Positions 47,635 to 57,152 of a DNA stretch of 64,000 bases are shown here, in pieces. The notes beneath the pieces are model-generated. The model made no database searches, was not told where the DNA came from, and saw only the letters and a program-made list of their open reading frames with translations. Both the position numbers and the translations under genes were made by a program. The first letter of the stretch is position 1, and each line of letters begins with the position of its first letter. The stretch is from positions 248,001 to 312,000 of the forward strand of contig NZ_CP038634.1 in NCBI RefSeq assembly GCF_004768545.1. The letters run 5' to 3'. This DNA is from Cupriavidus oxalaticus (GTDB lineage: Bacteria; Pseudomonadota; Gammaproteobacteria; Burkholderiales; Burkholderiaceae).

Positions 47635-49017
47635 TTACCGTTCCCGGAACGCCAGCTCCCGGGTCTTGATGATGGGCTTGAGCAGGTAGTGGAGCACCGT
47701 CTTCTGGCCAGTCAGCACATCGACCGTGGCCACCATGCCGGGCAGGATGGGCACCTGCACGGCGCTGCCGCCGGGCCGGTTGTCGCGAGTGCGCACGCGT
47801 ACCAGGTAGTAGCTCTCCGGCCGCTCGCCCGGGCGTTCCGGCGTCAGCGTATCGGCGCTGATATGTTCGACCGTGCCGGGAAAACCGCCATAGATCGAGA
47901 AGTCATAGGCCGACAGCTTGACCACCGCCGGCTGCCCCGGGCGCAGGAAGGCGATATCGGCCGGGCGCACGCGCGCTTCCACCAGCAGCGTGTCTTCCAG
48001 CGGCACGATTTCCACCAGGTCCATGCCGGGCTGCACCACCCCACCGACGGTATTGACCTTGAGTTGCTTGACGATGCCGGCGAGCGGCGCGCGCACCAGG
48101 GTGCGATCGACACGGTCCTGCAGCGCGGTGTTGGTGGCGCTCTGCGCCGCCTGCTCGGCCTTGGCCTGGTTCAGTTCGCGCATGGCCTCCGCGCGGAAAT
48201 GCGTGGCCGTCTCGTCCAGCTTCTGCTGGCTCTCGCGCAAGGCCGCTTCCAGGCGTGGCATGGCCAGCCGCGTGGCGTCGAGCTCGCCCTTCAGGTCGTT
48301 GGTCTGCCGCTCCAGCCGCAGCACGTCGACGTCGGACACGACGCCCTGCGCCACCATTGGCCGCATCATCGCCAGCTCCTGCGCCACCAGGCGATGGCTC
48401 TGCCGCAGCTGCTGCTCGCGCGAGCGCTTCTCGGTCAGTTCCTGGCGGCGCTGCTCGGACTGCTGGCGCAACACTGACAGATTGGCTTCGAGCGCGCGCT
48501 TGCGTGATTCGAACAGCGCGTGTTCCTCGGCCAGGAACCGGCGGTTGTCTGCATCGCCGGCCGCGCTGGCGACGAACGCCGTGCCGGCAGACTCGGCACT
48601 CAGGCGCGCAATACGCGCCACCAGCGCATCGTCCCTGGTGCGGCCTTCCTGGTACGAGGCGGTAAAGCGGGTATCGTCGATACGCATCAGCGCCTGGTCC
48701 TTGTTCACGACCTGCCCCGGGCGCACCATGATCTCGGCGACGATGCCGCCTTCGAGGTTCTGCACCACCTGCACCTGGCTGGACGGGATCACCTTGCCCT
48801 CGCCCACCGTCACTTCATCCACGCGCGCCAGCGCGGCCCATGCCAGCGCCACCAACACGAACAGCAGCGTGCACAACAGGATCCAGTGCGTGAACCAGCG
48901 CGGCCCCGCCACCGCTGCGGCCTCGCGCTCGCCCATGAACACGGTGTCATCCGCGTGCGGCCGCAGCGCTGCGGCCAGGCGGCGCAGGCGATTCCGGGTC
49001 TCATGCAGACGCGACAT
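47635..49017 (-). CDS. HlyD-family membrane fusion protein
   Basis: About 460 residues from ATG 49017 (GGAAGCTCC upstream; a TTG at 49035 is rejected). One transmembrane segment at about 45-68 (WILLCTLLFVLVALAWAALA), then a long coiled-coil (residues about 150-290) and a C-terminal barrel with the family ending LPGMVATVDVLTGQKTVLHY. It links inner ABC and outer TolC in type I secretion. It overlaps the ABC gene by 17 bp. Confidence 0.93.
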   Translation of the reverse strand: MSRLHETRNRLRRLAAALRPHADDTVFMGEREAAAVAGPRWFTHWILLCTLLFVLVALAWAALARVDEVTVGEGKVIPSSQVQVVQNLEGGIVAEIMVRPGQVVNKDQALMRIDDTRFTASYQEGRTRDDALVARIARLSAESAGTAFVASAAGDADNRRFLAEEHALFESRKRALEANLSVLRQQSEQRRQELTEKRSREQQLRQSHRLVAQELAMMRPMVAQGVVSDVDVLRLERQTNDLKGELDATRLAMPRLEAALRESQQKLDETATHFRAEAMRELNQAKAEQAAQSATNTALQDRVDRTLVRAPLAGIVKQLKVNTVGGVVQPGMDLVEIVPLEDTLLVEARVRPADIAFLRPGQPAVVKLSAYDFSIYGGFPGTVEHISADTLTPERPGERPESYYLVRVRTRDNRPGGSAVQVPILPGMVATVDVLTGQKTVLHYLLKPIIKTRELAFRER

Positions 49018-51202
49018 GGAGCTTCCTTCCTGCAAGCGCGTTCAGCACATCGGCCTTCGGCCCGTCGGCGACAATGCGGCCCTGGTCCATTACGATCAGG
49101 CGGTCGACCAGGCTCAGCAGCGAGCCCCGGTGCGTCACCAGCAGCAGCGTGCGCCCACCCAGCGCCGCGGACAACCGCGACTTGAACTGCTCCTCGGTGC
49201 GGTTGTCCATCGCGCTGCTGGGTTCATCCAGCAGCAGCACCGGCGGTTGCAGCAAGTCGGCGCGGGCGATCGCGATCGCCTGGCGCTGCCCGCCCGACAG
49301 CCCTTCGCCGCGCTCGCCAAGCCGCAGGTCATAGCCATCCGGCAGGCGATCGATAAAGTCGCTGACGCCACCCAGCCGCGCCGCGCGCAGCACCGCCTCA
49401 TCGTCGGCATACGGTGCGCCCATCACGATGTTCTCGCGCACGGTGCCGCTGAACAGCATCACCTCCTGCGGCACATAGCCGATATCGCGCCGCAGCGCCG
49501 CGGGGTCTAGCTGGCGCACATCCGCGCCATCGACCAGCACCGAGCCAGTCTCCGGTGCGTAAAGGCCCAGGATGAGCTTCTCGATGGTGGTCTTGCCCGA
49601 GCCGATGCGGCCGATCAGGCCAACGCGCTCGCCGCTGGCAATGCGGAAGGACACGTCGTCCAGGACGGCGCCGTCGCGGCCCGGATAGCGAAAGCTCACC
49701 TGCCGGAATTCGATCTCGCCCCGCAACGGCGGACGGTGCACGAAATGCCTGCCGGGCGGGCGCTCGACTGGCAATGCCATCATCCGGTCAATGCCGGCCA
49801 GCGCGGTGCGTGCCTGGTGGTAGCGCGTGGTCAGCCCTGCCATCTGCGACAGCGGCGCCAGCGCACGCCCGGCCAGGATGGTGCAGGCAATCAGGCCTCC
49901 CATGGTGAGCCGGTCTTCGGCGATCAGGTAGACGCCGATAACCACCACCACCAGCGTGGCGGCCTGCTGTGCGAACAGCGACACGTTGATCACGCACGCT
50001 GACAGCAACCGTGCCCGCAAGCCCAGCCTTGCCATCTGCCCGACCACCTGTTCCCAGTTGCGCTGTGCGGCACCGTCGGCGCCGACCGTCTTGATGGTCT
50101 CGAGCCCGACCAGGGTTTCCACCAGCGCGGCTTGCCGCTGCGCCGCGCAGGCACTGCTGGCGCGCACCGCGCGCGACAGCGGTCCCTGCAATGCCAGGCT
50201 GACACCCAGCACCAGCGGCACCGTCAGCAGCGGCACCCAGGCAAGCGGGCCGCCGACCCAGAACATCGCGACGATGAAGACCGCGGCAAACGGCAGGTCG
50301 ATCAGCGTGGTGATGGTGGCGGAGGTCAGGAAGTCGCGCACCGATTCGAACTCGTGCAGCTGGCTGCTAAGGCTGCCCGCCGACGCGGGCCGCGACTTCA
50401 TCTCGATGCCCAGCACTTTGCCGAACACCGTTGCGGAGACGGTCACGTCGATGCGCCTGCCCGCCACGTCGACAAAATAGCCACGCAGCGTTCGCATCGC
50501 CAGCTCGAACAGCAGCACCAGGCCAACCCCGACAGCCAGCGCCCATAGTGTCTCCAGCGCATGGTTCGGCACCACGCGGTCGTAGACGTTCATGGTGAAC
50601 AGCGGCATGGCCAGCGCGAACAGGCTCAGCAGCAGCGAGGCGACCATTACCTCGCCATAAACCGGCCAGGACTGGCGCATCACACCCCAGAACCATTCAT
50701 GGGGCGCAGCCGGCGCGCCATCGTGCGCCGCCGCATCCGTGCGATGCGCGGGCCGGGCAAAGATGGCATGGCCGGAGTAGCGCGCCAGCAGTTCTTCTGC
50801 GGGCACAACCTGCTCGCCGTTCCCGCATTCGGGCAGCGCCAGCACCACGGTGCCCGCCTCGCCCCGGCGCAGCAGCACGCAGGCCTGTCCCTGGTCAAGC
50901 AGCAGGATCGCGGGCAAGACCAGGTCAGGAATCCCTTCCAGCTTGCGCCGCACCAGCCGCGCCGACATGCCGGCCCTGGCCGCCGCCCGCGCGAACAGCG
51001 CCGGGGTCAGGCGATGCGAGGCAAGCGGCAGGCCGGAAAGCAGCGCCTCTGCTGACGCCGGCTGGTGGAAGTGGCGGGCCAGCCAGAGCAGGCAATCCAG
51101 CAACGGATCGTCCGGACGCGCCTCGCGGCATGCCGGGTCCGGCAGGTTCCAGCCGGTATCCCCGGCCTCCCGGGCAGGGATGGCGGCAGCATGCATGGCC
51201 AT
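49001..51202 (-). CDS. Type I secretion ABC transporter (LapB/PrtD-like, C39-like N-domain)
   Basis: 733 residues. The N-terminal 130 residues are a C39 peptidase-like domain as in LapB exporters (DDPLLDCLLWLARHFHQPAS). Six transmembrane helices follow at about 175-430, then an ATPase with P-loop GLIGRIGSGKTT, signature LSGGQRQ and Walker B LLLDEPSSAMD. It powers export of the RTX protein. First gene of the leftward operon; the start has GCGAGGGCA upstream. Confidence 0.92.
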   Translation of the reverse strand: MAMHAAAIPAREAGDTGWNLPDPACREARPDDPLLDCLLWLARHFHQPASAEALLSGLPLASHRLTPALFARAAARAGMSARLVRRKLEGIPDLVLPAILLLDQGQACVLLRRGEAGTVVLALPECGNGEQVVPAEELLARYSGHAIFARPAHRTDAAAHDGAPAAPHEWFWGVMRQSWPVYGEVMVASLLLSLFALAMPLFTMNVYDRVVPNHALETLWALAVGVGLVLLFELAMRTLRGYFVDVAGRRIDVTVSATVFGKVLGIEMKSRPASAGSLSSQLHEFESVRDFLTSATITTLIDLPFAAVFIVAMFWVGGPLAWVPLLTVPLVLGVSLALQGPLSRAVRASSACAAQRQAALVETLVGLETIKTVGADGAAQRNWEQVVGQMARLGLRARLLSACVINVSLFAQQAATLVVVVIGVYLIAEDRLTMGGLIACTILAGRALAPLSQMAGLTTRYHQARTALAGIDRMMALPVERPPGRHFVHRPPLRGEIEFRQVSFRYPGRDGAVLDDVSFRIASGERVGLIGRIGSGKTTIEKLILGLYAPETGSVLVDGADVRQLDPAALRRDIGYVPQEVMLFSGTVRENIVMGAPYADDEAVLRAARLGGVSDFIDRLPDGYDLRLGERGEGLSGGQRQAIAIARADLLQPPVLLLDEPSSAMDNRTEEQFKSRLSAALGGRTLLLVTHRGSLLSLVDRLIVMDQGRIVADGPKADVLNALAGRKLHVASA

Positions 51203-51690
51203 TGCCCTCGCGCTTCAGCGTGCGCGCGCGCCACGCCGCCGCGGCGCGGCATGGCATGCCGCCAGCAGCCTGGCGCGGCCTGCCGCCGCCTCACGCCATG
51301 CACGCCGTGCACAAGGCGTGCGTCGATTGCATCCATCCATGTTTTCCCCGGTCCCATTTGTTATGACGTTTTTTGCAAGCGTATGCGGCGGAGGTCTGTG
51401 CGCCCATCCTGCAAATGGCGCAACCGGGCCATCGGAGACGCTCGAAGCAATCATCCGTATGGCGTTTCATACATGCAACATCCGGGAAAGAGCGCCAAGA
51501 ATCAGGGACCGCGCGGGCCACCAAATATCAAGGCATGATGTATTCGCGCCACGCCCTACTTAAGTGGTGTATATCCCTCGGGCGGGCACATAAGACAATA
51601 CAAAGACAATATAAGACAGTGATAGTGCGCCAGCCCGCTCTGGCAGGGTGCGCTTGTTTTTCTTGTCACAACTACGGCGGGGTCATCCAG
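51203..51690. other. 488-bp regulatory gap between secretion operon and a small gene
   Basis: No protein here is convincing (a long in-frame upstream extension of the next gene runs through it). The DNA from 51530 becomes AT-rich and includes the repeats listed separately, so promoters and control sites are likely. Confidence 0.45.
51592..51620 (+). repeat. Helically spaced AAGACA direct repeats
   Basis: AAGACAATA at 51592-51600 and 51603-51611, and AAGACAGT at 51613-51620, spaced 11 and 10 bases, about one helical turn each. They sit in an AT-rich segment between the secretion operon and the small gene. A protein-binding array is a reasonable guess. Confidence 0.5.
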
Positions 51691-51915
51691 ATGCCTACGC
51701 GAATCTTTCGCGTTGTTCCGGCAGTTCAAGGCTGGGCCCTTGAAATTGAAGGTCTTGCGGAAAAGCCCCTGCTTTATACCTCTCTTGAAGCTGCGATAAC
51801 CGCGGGATGGCACCGGGCGAAGCATGATAACGCCGAGCTTCACATCCACCGCCAGGATGGAACCGTCCGCCTGCTGACCGCTCTCGCAGCCGATTCAGGC
51901 GGCAACAAGGAGTGA
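51691..51915 (+). CDS. DUF2188-like 74-residue protein
   Basis: Starts MPTRIFRVVPAVQGWALEIE, with the pattern 'V.P...GW.v..eg..kp....sl..Ai..g...Ak...aeL.ihr.dG' typical of DUF2188 proteins. A longer frame from 51373 has no support. These small proteins are widespread in proteobacteria and have no assigned role. Confidence 0.7.
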   Translation: MPTRIFRVVPAVQGWALEIEGLAEKPLLYTSLEAAITAGWHRAKHDNAELHIHRQDGTVRLLTALAADSGGNKE

Positions 51916-52055
51916 AGGCTTTCTGGCAGGCTGCACCGCGGATAATCCGGCGTGTGACGCCATCTTCACCAGGTGTAGGACGCCGCCCGATAGCTACGCG
52001 ATTGCCGCTGATCTATCACAAAGGCATGAGCACAGGCTTCCGCATGGAGATCATC

Positions 52056-52301
52056 ATGCAACCCGGATTAGAGGCGCGATGCATAGAGCAGGATCTGCAA
52101 GACCTGGACGACACGGATCTGGCCATCCTGCGGGCCGAGAAACGTATCGCCGCGCAGGAGCTACGGATCGCTCAGTTGAACCGGGATGGTATCGATAGCG
52201 CCAGTGCGCAGGCAATGCTGACCAACATGCGTGAAGGTCTCAAGGAACTCATCATGCACCGTGCGCTAATCGTGCATGGCATCACCTATCGCGAACCCTA
52301 G
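52056..52301 (+). CDS. Small coiled-coil-like protein, 81 residues, unknown
   Basis: ATG 52056 has GGAG six bases upstream; an in-frame ATG at 52026 is possible. The residues (DLAILRAEKRIAAQELRIAQ) give regular hydrophobic heptads, so a short helical or coiled-coil protein. Not recognised. Confidence 0.55.
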   Translation: MQPGLEARCIEQDLQDLDDTDLAILRAEKRIAAQELRIAQLNRDGIDSASAQAMLTNMREGLKELIMHRALIVHGITYREP

Positions 52302-52330
52302 GCAAACCCGGCACGGCCTATGGCACCTCC

Positions 52331-53533
52331 TCAACCGCAGCAGCGGAATCCGACGAAGAGGTCGCTGCGGTGCGGCAGGTAGAAGTTGCGGTAGCGGGGA
52401 TGCTTCATGCGTGCATGGGTAGCGAACGATCCGCCGCGAACCGAGCGATGCGTGTGAAACCAGGGGGCGGAATATTCCTGGTACGGGTCGGGCGAGAATC
52501 CTGCGTAGGGTACGAACGGATCAGCCGTCCATTCCCACACGGCCCTCCCCCAGCGGATCAGGTCATGCGTTGCCGCATACTCCCATTCCGCTTCCGTGGG
52601 CAAGCGCTTGCCGGCCCAGCGGCAATAGGCTTCCGCCTCGTAGGCATTGATATGACACACGGGCTGTTCGGGCGGCAGCGGCACCCATTGCCCGAACCAG
52701 CGCAACGCCCATTGCCCGGGGGGGCCGCCGGCTGGCCGGCGCCAGCGACCCGGATGCGCCAGCCCGCCCTGCTGCAGCCATGCGCGTCCGTCGCCGGACC
52801 ACCACTGCGGATCGCGGTAGCCGCCGGCGGCCACGAAGTCCGCAAACTCGGCATTGCTGACACAAGTGCGATCGATGCGGAAAGGGGCGAGGTGGACGGG
52901 GTGGGCCCACTTCTCGTTGTCGAAGACAAAGCCGTCGCCCCCTGCGGGCGCCCCCATCAGGAACGTGCCGCCGCCTGCGGCTGCCGAGCCGGCGCCTGGC
53001 GCAATGGAAGGCATGCCAAGCGGGGCATGCAGCGGATAATCGAGCGTCTGGCGCATATAGGTCAGCGCCTCCGCGTGCATGTCTTCGTGGAACAAGGCGA
53101 GCCGGAAAAAATAGAGCGCCTGGTCGGTATCATCCGCCACGGCGAGGCTGGCCCGGACACGCTCCAGCACCGCCGCCACGTAGCCGCGTACTTCCCGCAG
53201 CGGGGGCAAGGCGAGCTTCCAGCGATCCGTGTGAGGAACGAGCGAGGAATCGAAGAAGCGGTCGGCATTATCGAGCATCGACGGCAGGCTCGCGACCAGG
53301 CGGCCGCCCGCGCCCGGACGCGGATCCCGCAGCACCCAGTGCTCGGTGAACCACGCGACATGCGCGTATTCCCACAAGGGTGGATTGATCCCCGGGTCGT
53401 AGCGAACCTGCCACTGGGACGGCGACAGATCCTGCAGGATGGCCCAGGTGCGCCGATGCGCATCGGTAAAAGCCGCATCGAGCCCGAATTTGTTTATCCT
53501 TCTGGCTGCACCCCCTTCAGAGCCGATCGTCAT
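52331..53533 (-). CDS. senA: SenA/EgtB-type sulfoxide/selenoxide synthase (selenoneine synthase)
   Basis: 400 residues. The N-terminal DinB_2-type domain provides the iron-binding triad H58 (LWEYAHVAWF), H149 and H153 (LFHEDMHAEA). The C-terminal half is a FGE-sulfatase domain (GGTFLMGAP, LPTEAEWEYAATHD, RGGSFATHARMKHP, VGFRCC). EgtB uses sulfur; SenA couples a selenosugar with hercynine to give selenoneine. I favour SenA because the adjacent divergent gene is a SenB-type glycosyltransferase, a pair described in Variovorax. ATG 53533 overlaps the senB start codon. Confidence 0.8.
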   Translation of the reverse strand: MTIGSEGGAARRINKFGLDAAFTDAHRRTWAILQDLSPSQWQVRYDPGINPPLWEYAHVAWFTEHWVLRDPRPGAGGRLVASLPSMLDNADRFFDSSLVPHTDRWKLALPPLREVRGYVAAVLERVRASLAVADDTDQALYFFRLALFHEDMHAEALTYMRQTLDYPLHAPLGMPSIAPGAGSAAAGGGTFLMGAPAGGDGFVFDNEKWAHPVHLAPFRIDRTCVSNAEFADFVAAGGYRDPQWWSGDGRAWLQQGGLAHPGRWRRPAGGPPGQWALRWFGQWVPLPPEQPVCHINAYEAEAYCRWAGKRLPTEAEWEYAATHDLIRWGRAVWEWTADPFVPYAGFSPDPYQEYSAPWFHTHRSVRGGSFATHARMKHPRYRNFYLPHRSDLFVGFRCCG

Positions 53534-54527
53534 GCGTCCTCCCAAGGCCACTGTCGCGATTATCAGCCCGGCACTCCGCAAAGCCAATAACGGCAACTGG
53601 CAGACCGCACATCGCTGGTCGCACTTCCTGCAGGCAGATTACGGTGTGACCGTGGCCGCGGAGTGGCCGCCGGGCCACTCAGGCGGTGCGGTCCCGGCGT
53701 GCCTGATCGCGCTGCACGCCCGGCGCTCGGCAGATTCCATCGCCAGGTTTGCCGAAGCCTGCCCCGGCCGTCCACTGGTGGTGGTGCTGACCGGGACGGA
53801 CCTGTACCGCGATATCCGCAGCGACGCATCCGCCCGGCGCTCCCTGGAGCTTGCCACCCACCTGGTGGTGCTGCAGGACGAAGGGCCCGCCGAACTGGCC
53901 CCCGGGCATCGTGCCAAGTGCCGGGTCATCTACCAGTCCGCCCCGGCAATCGTGCCGGCAGCGACCAGCCACGATGCGTTTGACGTCGTCCTGGTGGGTC
54001 ATATGCGGGCGGAAAAAGACCCGGCGACGCCCATGCTGGCCGTGATGCTGCTTGCTGAGGATTCGCGCGTGCGCCTGACCCATATCGGCGCCGCCCTGGA
54101 CGAGAGCTACCGGGAGTCAGCCGAGGCGCTGCAAGCGCAGCGCTGGCCAGGGCTCCAGCGCTATGTCTGGCTGGCAAACCTGCCTCACACCGAGACGCGG
54201 CTGCGCATCGGCCAGGCGCAGGCGCTGGTCATATCGAGCGTGATAGAAGGCGGCGCCAACGTGATCATCGAAGCCGTTACCAGTGGCGTACCGGTGCTCG
54301 CCAGCCGCATCCCCGGCAACATCGGCATGCTGGGCCGCGACTACGAGGGCTATTTCCCGCCGGGCAATGCCGCGCATCTGGCGGAGCTGCTGGAACGCGC
54401 CAGCCGCGACGCCGCCTTCCTGGCGCGCCTGCGGCAGCAATGCGCACAGCGGGCGCCGCTGTTCGCACCGGAGCGCGAACGCGCCGAAGTCATTGGGCTT
54501 GTCGCCGAAGCCCTGAAGCCGGATTAA
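53532..54527 (+). CDS. senB: SenB-type selenosugar synthase (TIGR04348-like glycosyltransferase)
   Basis: 331 residues, beginning MRPPKATVAIISPALRKANN with GNWQTAHRWSHFL, the start typical of TIGR04348/SenB. The C-terminal half has GT4 donor-binding marks (VGHMRAEKDPATPM, SSVIEGGANVIIEAVTSGVP). SenB forms selenium-sugar from selenophosphate and a UDP-sugar. The two divergent reading frames begin in the same CATG, so the promoters must lie within each other's coding region or an internal start is used. No Shine-Dalgarno is obvious. Confidence 0.82.
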   Translation: MRPPKATVAIISPALRKANNGNWQTAHRWSHFLQADYGVTVAAEWPPGHSGGAVPACLIALHARRSADSIARFAEACPGRPLVVVLTGTDLYRDIRSDASARRSLELATHLVVLQDEGPAELAPGHRAKCRVIYQSAPAIVPAATSHDAFDVVLVGHMRAEKDPATPMLAVMLLAEDSRVRLTHIGAALDESYRESAEALQAQRWPGLQRYVWLANLPHTETRLRIGQAQALVISSVIEGGANVIIEAVTSGVPVLASRIPGNIGMLGRDYEGYFPPGNAAHLAELLERASRDAAFLARLRQQCAQRAPLFAPERERAEVIGLVAEALKPD

Positions 54528-54631
54528 CCTAGCCGGATTGACCAGGAGAGGCCTTGCCCGGATTGCGGTAGCATAGGCGCCCTTTTGGATAGTCCATCAC
54601 CATCACCGCCGTTCTTCGACCACGCCCGATC

Positions 54632-55507
54632 ATGATCCCGACCATATTCCCGCGTATCGCGAAACGCCTTGCCGCGCTTGCCCTGTTTGGCCTTGCCGGC
54701 CTGTCCGGTGCCCAGGCGGCACAGACCGTGCTGAAGGTGTCGGCCATCCCCGACGAGGCACCGACCGAACTGCAGCGCAAGTTCGCGCCGCTCGGCAAAT
54801 ACCTGGAGAAGGAAACCGGCATGAAGGTGGAGTTCGTGCCAGTGACGGATTACGCCGCCGTGGTCGAGTCCCTGGCGACGGGCAAGCTCGACATGGCATG
54901 GCTGGGCGGTTTCACCTACGTGCAAAGCAAGATCCGGACGCAGGGCGCCACCATCCCCATCGTCCAGCGACAGGAAGATGCCGCGTTTACCAGCAAGTTC
55001 ATCACGGCCGACAGCAGTATCAAGACCCTGGCCGACCTCAAGGGCAAGACCTTCGCCTTCGGCTCGCCGTCCTCGACTTCCGGACACCTGATGCCGCGCA
55101 GTTTCCTGCAGCAGGCCGGCATCGATCCGGACCGGGACTTCAAGACTGTCGCCTACTCGGGCGCCCATGATGCAACGGTCGCCTTCGTCCAGGCCGGCAA
55201 GGCCGACGCCGGCGTGCTCAACGCCTCGGTCTGGGACAAGCTGGTGGAGCAGCACAAGGTGGACCCCGGCAAGGTCCGGGTGTTTGCCGTCACGCCGCCC
55301 TACTTCGACTACAACTGGACCGTGCGCGGCGGGCTCGACCCGGCCTTGGCCAAGAAGCTGACCGAAGCGTTCCTGCGCCTTGACCCGGCCAATCCCGAGC
55401 ACAGGGAGATCATGGCACTGCAAAGGACCGTCAAGTACATCCCCACCCGGCCGGAGAACTACGCCGGCATCGAGGCCGCGGCCCGCGCCGCGGGCCTGGT
55501 CAAGTGA
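54632..55507 (+). CDS. PhnD-like periplasmic binding protein (putative selenate/selenium oxyanion)
   Basis: 291 residues with signal peptide ending GAQAAQ. The body ([40 protein letters not shown]) resembles PhnD and, most closely to my memory, the putative selenate ABC receptor family TIGR04553. Located 104 bp after senB and leading a four-gene importer, it probably delivers a selenium oxyanion or related phosphonate/arsenate analogue. Ligand is inference. Confidence 0.85.
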   Translation: MIPTIFPRIAKRLAALALFGLAGLSGAQAAQTVLKVSAIPDEAPTELQRKFAPLGKYLEKETGMKVEFVPVTDYAAVVESLATGKLDMAWLGGFTYVQSKIRTQGATIPIVQRQEDAAFTSKFITADSSIKTLADLKGKTFAFGSPSSTSGHLMPRSFLQQAGIDPDRDFKTVAYSGAHDATVAFVQAGKADAGVLNASVWDKLVEQHKVDPGKVRVFAVTPPYFDYNWTVRGGLDPALAKKLTEAFLRLDPANPEHREIMALQRTVKYIPTRPENYAGIEAAARAAGLVK

Positions 55508-56331
55508 GTTTCAGTCTCGACGCAGCCAGCGTCACCTACCCCAACGGGCAGCGCGCGCTGAGCCGGATCGCCTTGTCGGCGGGCAGCGGCGAGCGCATCG
55601 CCGTCATCGGTCCCTCGGGCGCCGGCAAGACCTCGCTGCTGCGCCTGCTGGCAACGTCGCTGCGGCCCGGCGAAGGCCGCGTCGAGATCCTGGGGCAAAT
55701 TCCCTGGGCACTGAGCGCCGCACGCCTGCGGCGCCTGCGCTGCCGCATCGGCATGGTGCACCAGGCACCGCCCATGCCTCCGCGCCAGCGCGTGATCACC
55801 GCCATCCTTGCCGGCCGCCTCGGTATCTGGCCCGGCTGGAAATCCATGCTCTCGCTGGTCTATCCGGCCGATATTGCCGGTGCCAGCGAACAGCTGGCGC
55901 GACTGGAGCTGGCCGACCGCCTGTTCGATCGCTGCGACCAGTTGTCGGGCGGCCAGTTGCAGCGTGTCGGGGTGGCCCGCGTGCTCTACCAGCGCCCGGA
56001 ACTGATCCTGGCCGACGAGCCGGTCTCGGCGATGGATCCCGTGCTTGCCAACCTGACCCTGGGCGAGTTGCGCAAGGAAGCCGATACGCGTGCGGTGACG
56101 CTGGTCGCCAGCCTGCACGCGGTAGATCTGGCGCTGCGCTGGTTTCCCCGCATCATCGGCCTGAAGTCGGGCGAGATCGCCTTCGACCTGCCGGCCGGGC
56201 ACGTCACTGACGCCCTGCTGCGCGAACTCTACGCCTCCGAGAGCGAATCGCCACCCGTGCAGGGCAGCCGGTCCGTGGCCATCGCCGCCACTGCCGGCAG
56301 CGTTGACCCACGCAGGGCGGCATGCCGATGA
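55504..56331 (+). CDS. PhnC-like ABC importer ATPase
   Basis: 275 residues starting GTG 55504, overlapping the receptor stop (GTGA). Walker [15 protein letters not shown], signature [15 protein letters not shown] and Walker [14 protein letters not shown]. It energises uptake through the two downstream membrane proteins. Its frame continues 10 bases past the next start. Confidence 0.92.
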   Translation: MSFSLDAASVTYPNGQRALSRIALSAGSGERIAVIGPSGAGKTSLLRLLATSLRPGEGRVEILGQIPWALSAARLRRLRCRIGMVHQAPPMPPRQRVITAILAGRLGIWPGWKSMLSLVYPADIAGASEQLARLELADRLFDRCDQLSGGQLQRVGVARVLYQRPELILADEPVSAMDPVLANLTLGELRKEADTRAVTLVASLHAVDLALRWFPRIIGLKSGEIAFDLPAGHVTDALLRELYASESESPPVQGSRSVAIAATAGSVDPRRAACR

Positions 56332-57149
56332 CCACGCATCCACGCGACCCGCAGGCGCTGCGGCGGGCCAGCGGCCTGCTGCTGGCGCTGCTGCTGCTCT
56401 GGCCCCTGCTGCGGCTGTCCCGGTTCAGCCCGTCGGCGCTGTTCGACGCGGCAAACCTCAAGGTGATGGGCGGCTTCCTGCGCAACTTCCTGCCCCCCGA
56501 GGTCTCGGTCGAATTTCTTGGCTACGTGGCCAAGGCAACGCTGGAAACGCTGGCTATCGCGACCGCAGGCGTCGCGCTGGCCTTTGTCATTGCTGCGCCG
56601 CTGGCTGTGGCAATGTCCAGGAGCCTTTCCATCTCGCGTATCGGCCCGGGCCCGGGAAAGCGGGTGCGGGCAGCGTTGCGCACCGCCGTGCGGGCGCTGG
56701 TGCTGCTGCTGCGTGGCGTACCGGAGCTGGTCTGGGCGCTGGTCTTCGTGCGCGCCCTGGGCCTTGGCGCGGCGGCGGGCGTGCTGGCGCTGGCGGTCAC
56801 CTATGGCGGCATGCTGGCGAAGGTCTATGCGGAAATCCTCGAATCGAGCGACCAGCGCGCGGCGCAGGCCCTGCTCACCGGCGGCAGCGGGCGCCTGGCG
56901 GCGCTGTCCTACGGATTGCTGCCGAATGCCGCGCAGGAGCTGGTCTCGTACACGGTGTATCGCTGGGAATGCGCCATCCGGGCGTCGGTGGTGATGGGCT
57001 TCGTCGGCGCCGGCGGGCTTGGCCAGCTGATGGACCAGGCCATGAAGCTGCTCAACGGCGGCGAAGCCGCGACCATCCTGCTTGTATTCCTGCTGCTGGT
57101 CCTGCTGGCCGACGCGCTCAGCGCCCGGCTGCGCAAGATGCTGGAATGA
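56322..57149 (+). CDS. PhnE-like ABC importer permease 1
   Basis: 275 residues, with about six hydrophobic segments and the EAA-like loop ([20 protein letters not shown], then [15 protein letters not shown]). It overlaps the ATPase gene by 10 bp. First of two permeases. Confidence 0.9.
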   Translation: MPMTTHPRDPQALRRASGLLLALLLLWPLLRLSRFSPSALFDAANLKVMGGFLRNFLPPEVSVEFLGYVAKATLETLAIATAGVALAFVIAAPLAVAMSRSLSISRIGPGPGKRVRAALRTAVRALVLLLRGVPELVWALVFVRALGLGAAAGVLALAVTYGGMLAKVYAEILESSDQRAAQALLTGGSGRLAALSYGLLPNAAQELVSYTVYRWECAIRASVVMGFVGAGGLGQLMDQAMKLLNGGEAATILLVFLLLVLLADALSARLRKMLE

Positions 57150-57152
57150 ACC

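Noticed and set aside
49018..49035. TTG start for the HlyD protein
   Set aside because: The ATG at 49017 has the ribosome binding site; TTG would overlap that site.
51373..51690. 106-residue extension of the DUF2188-like protein
   Set aside because: No family resemblance and it crosses the regulatory gap; start at 51691 gives the usual size.
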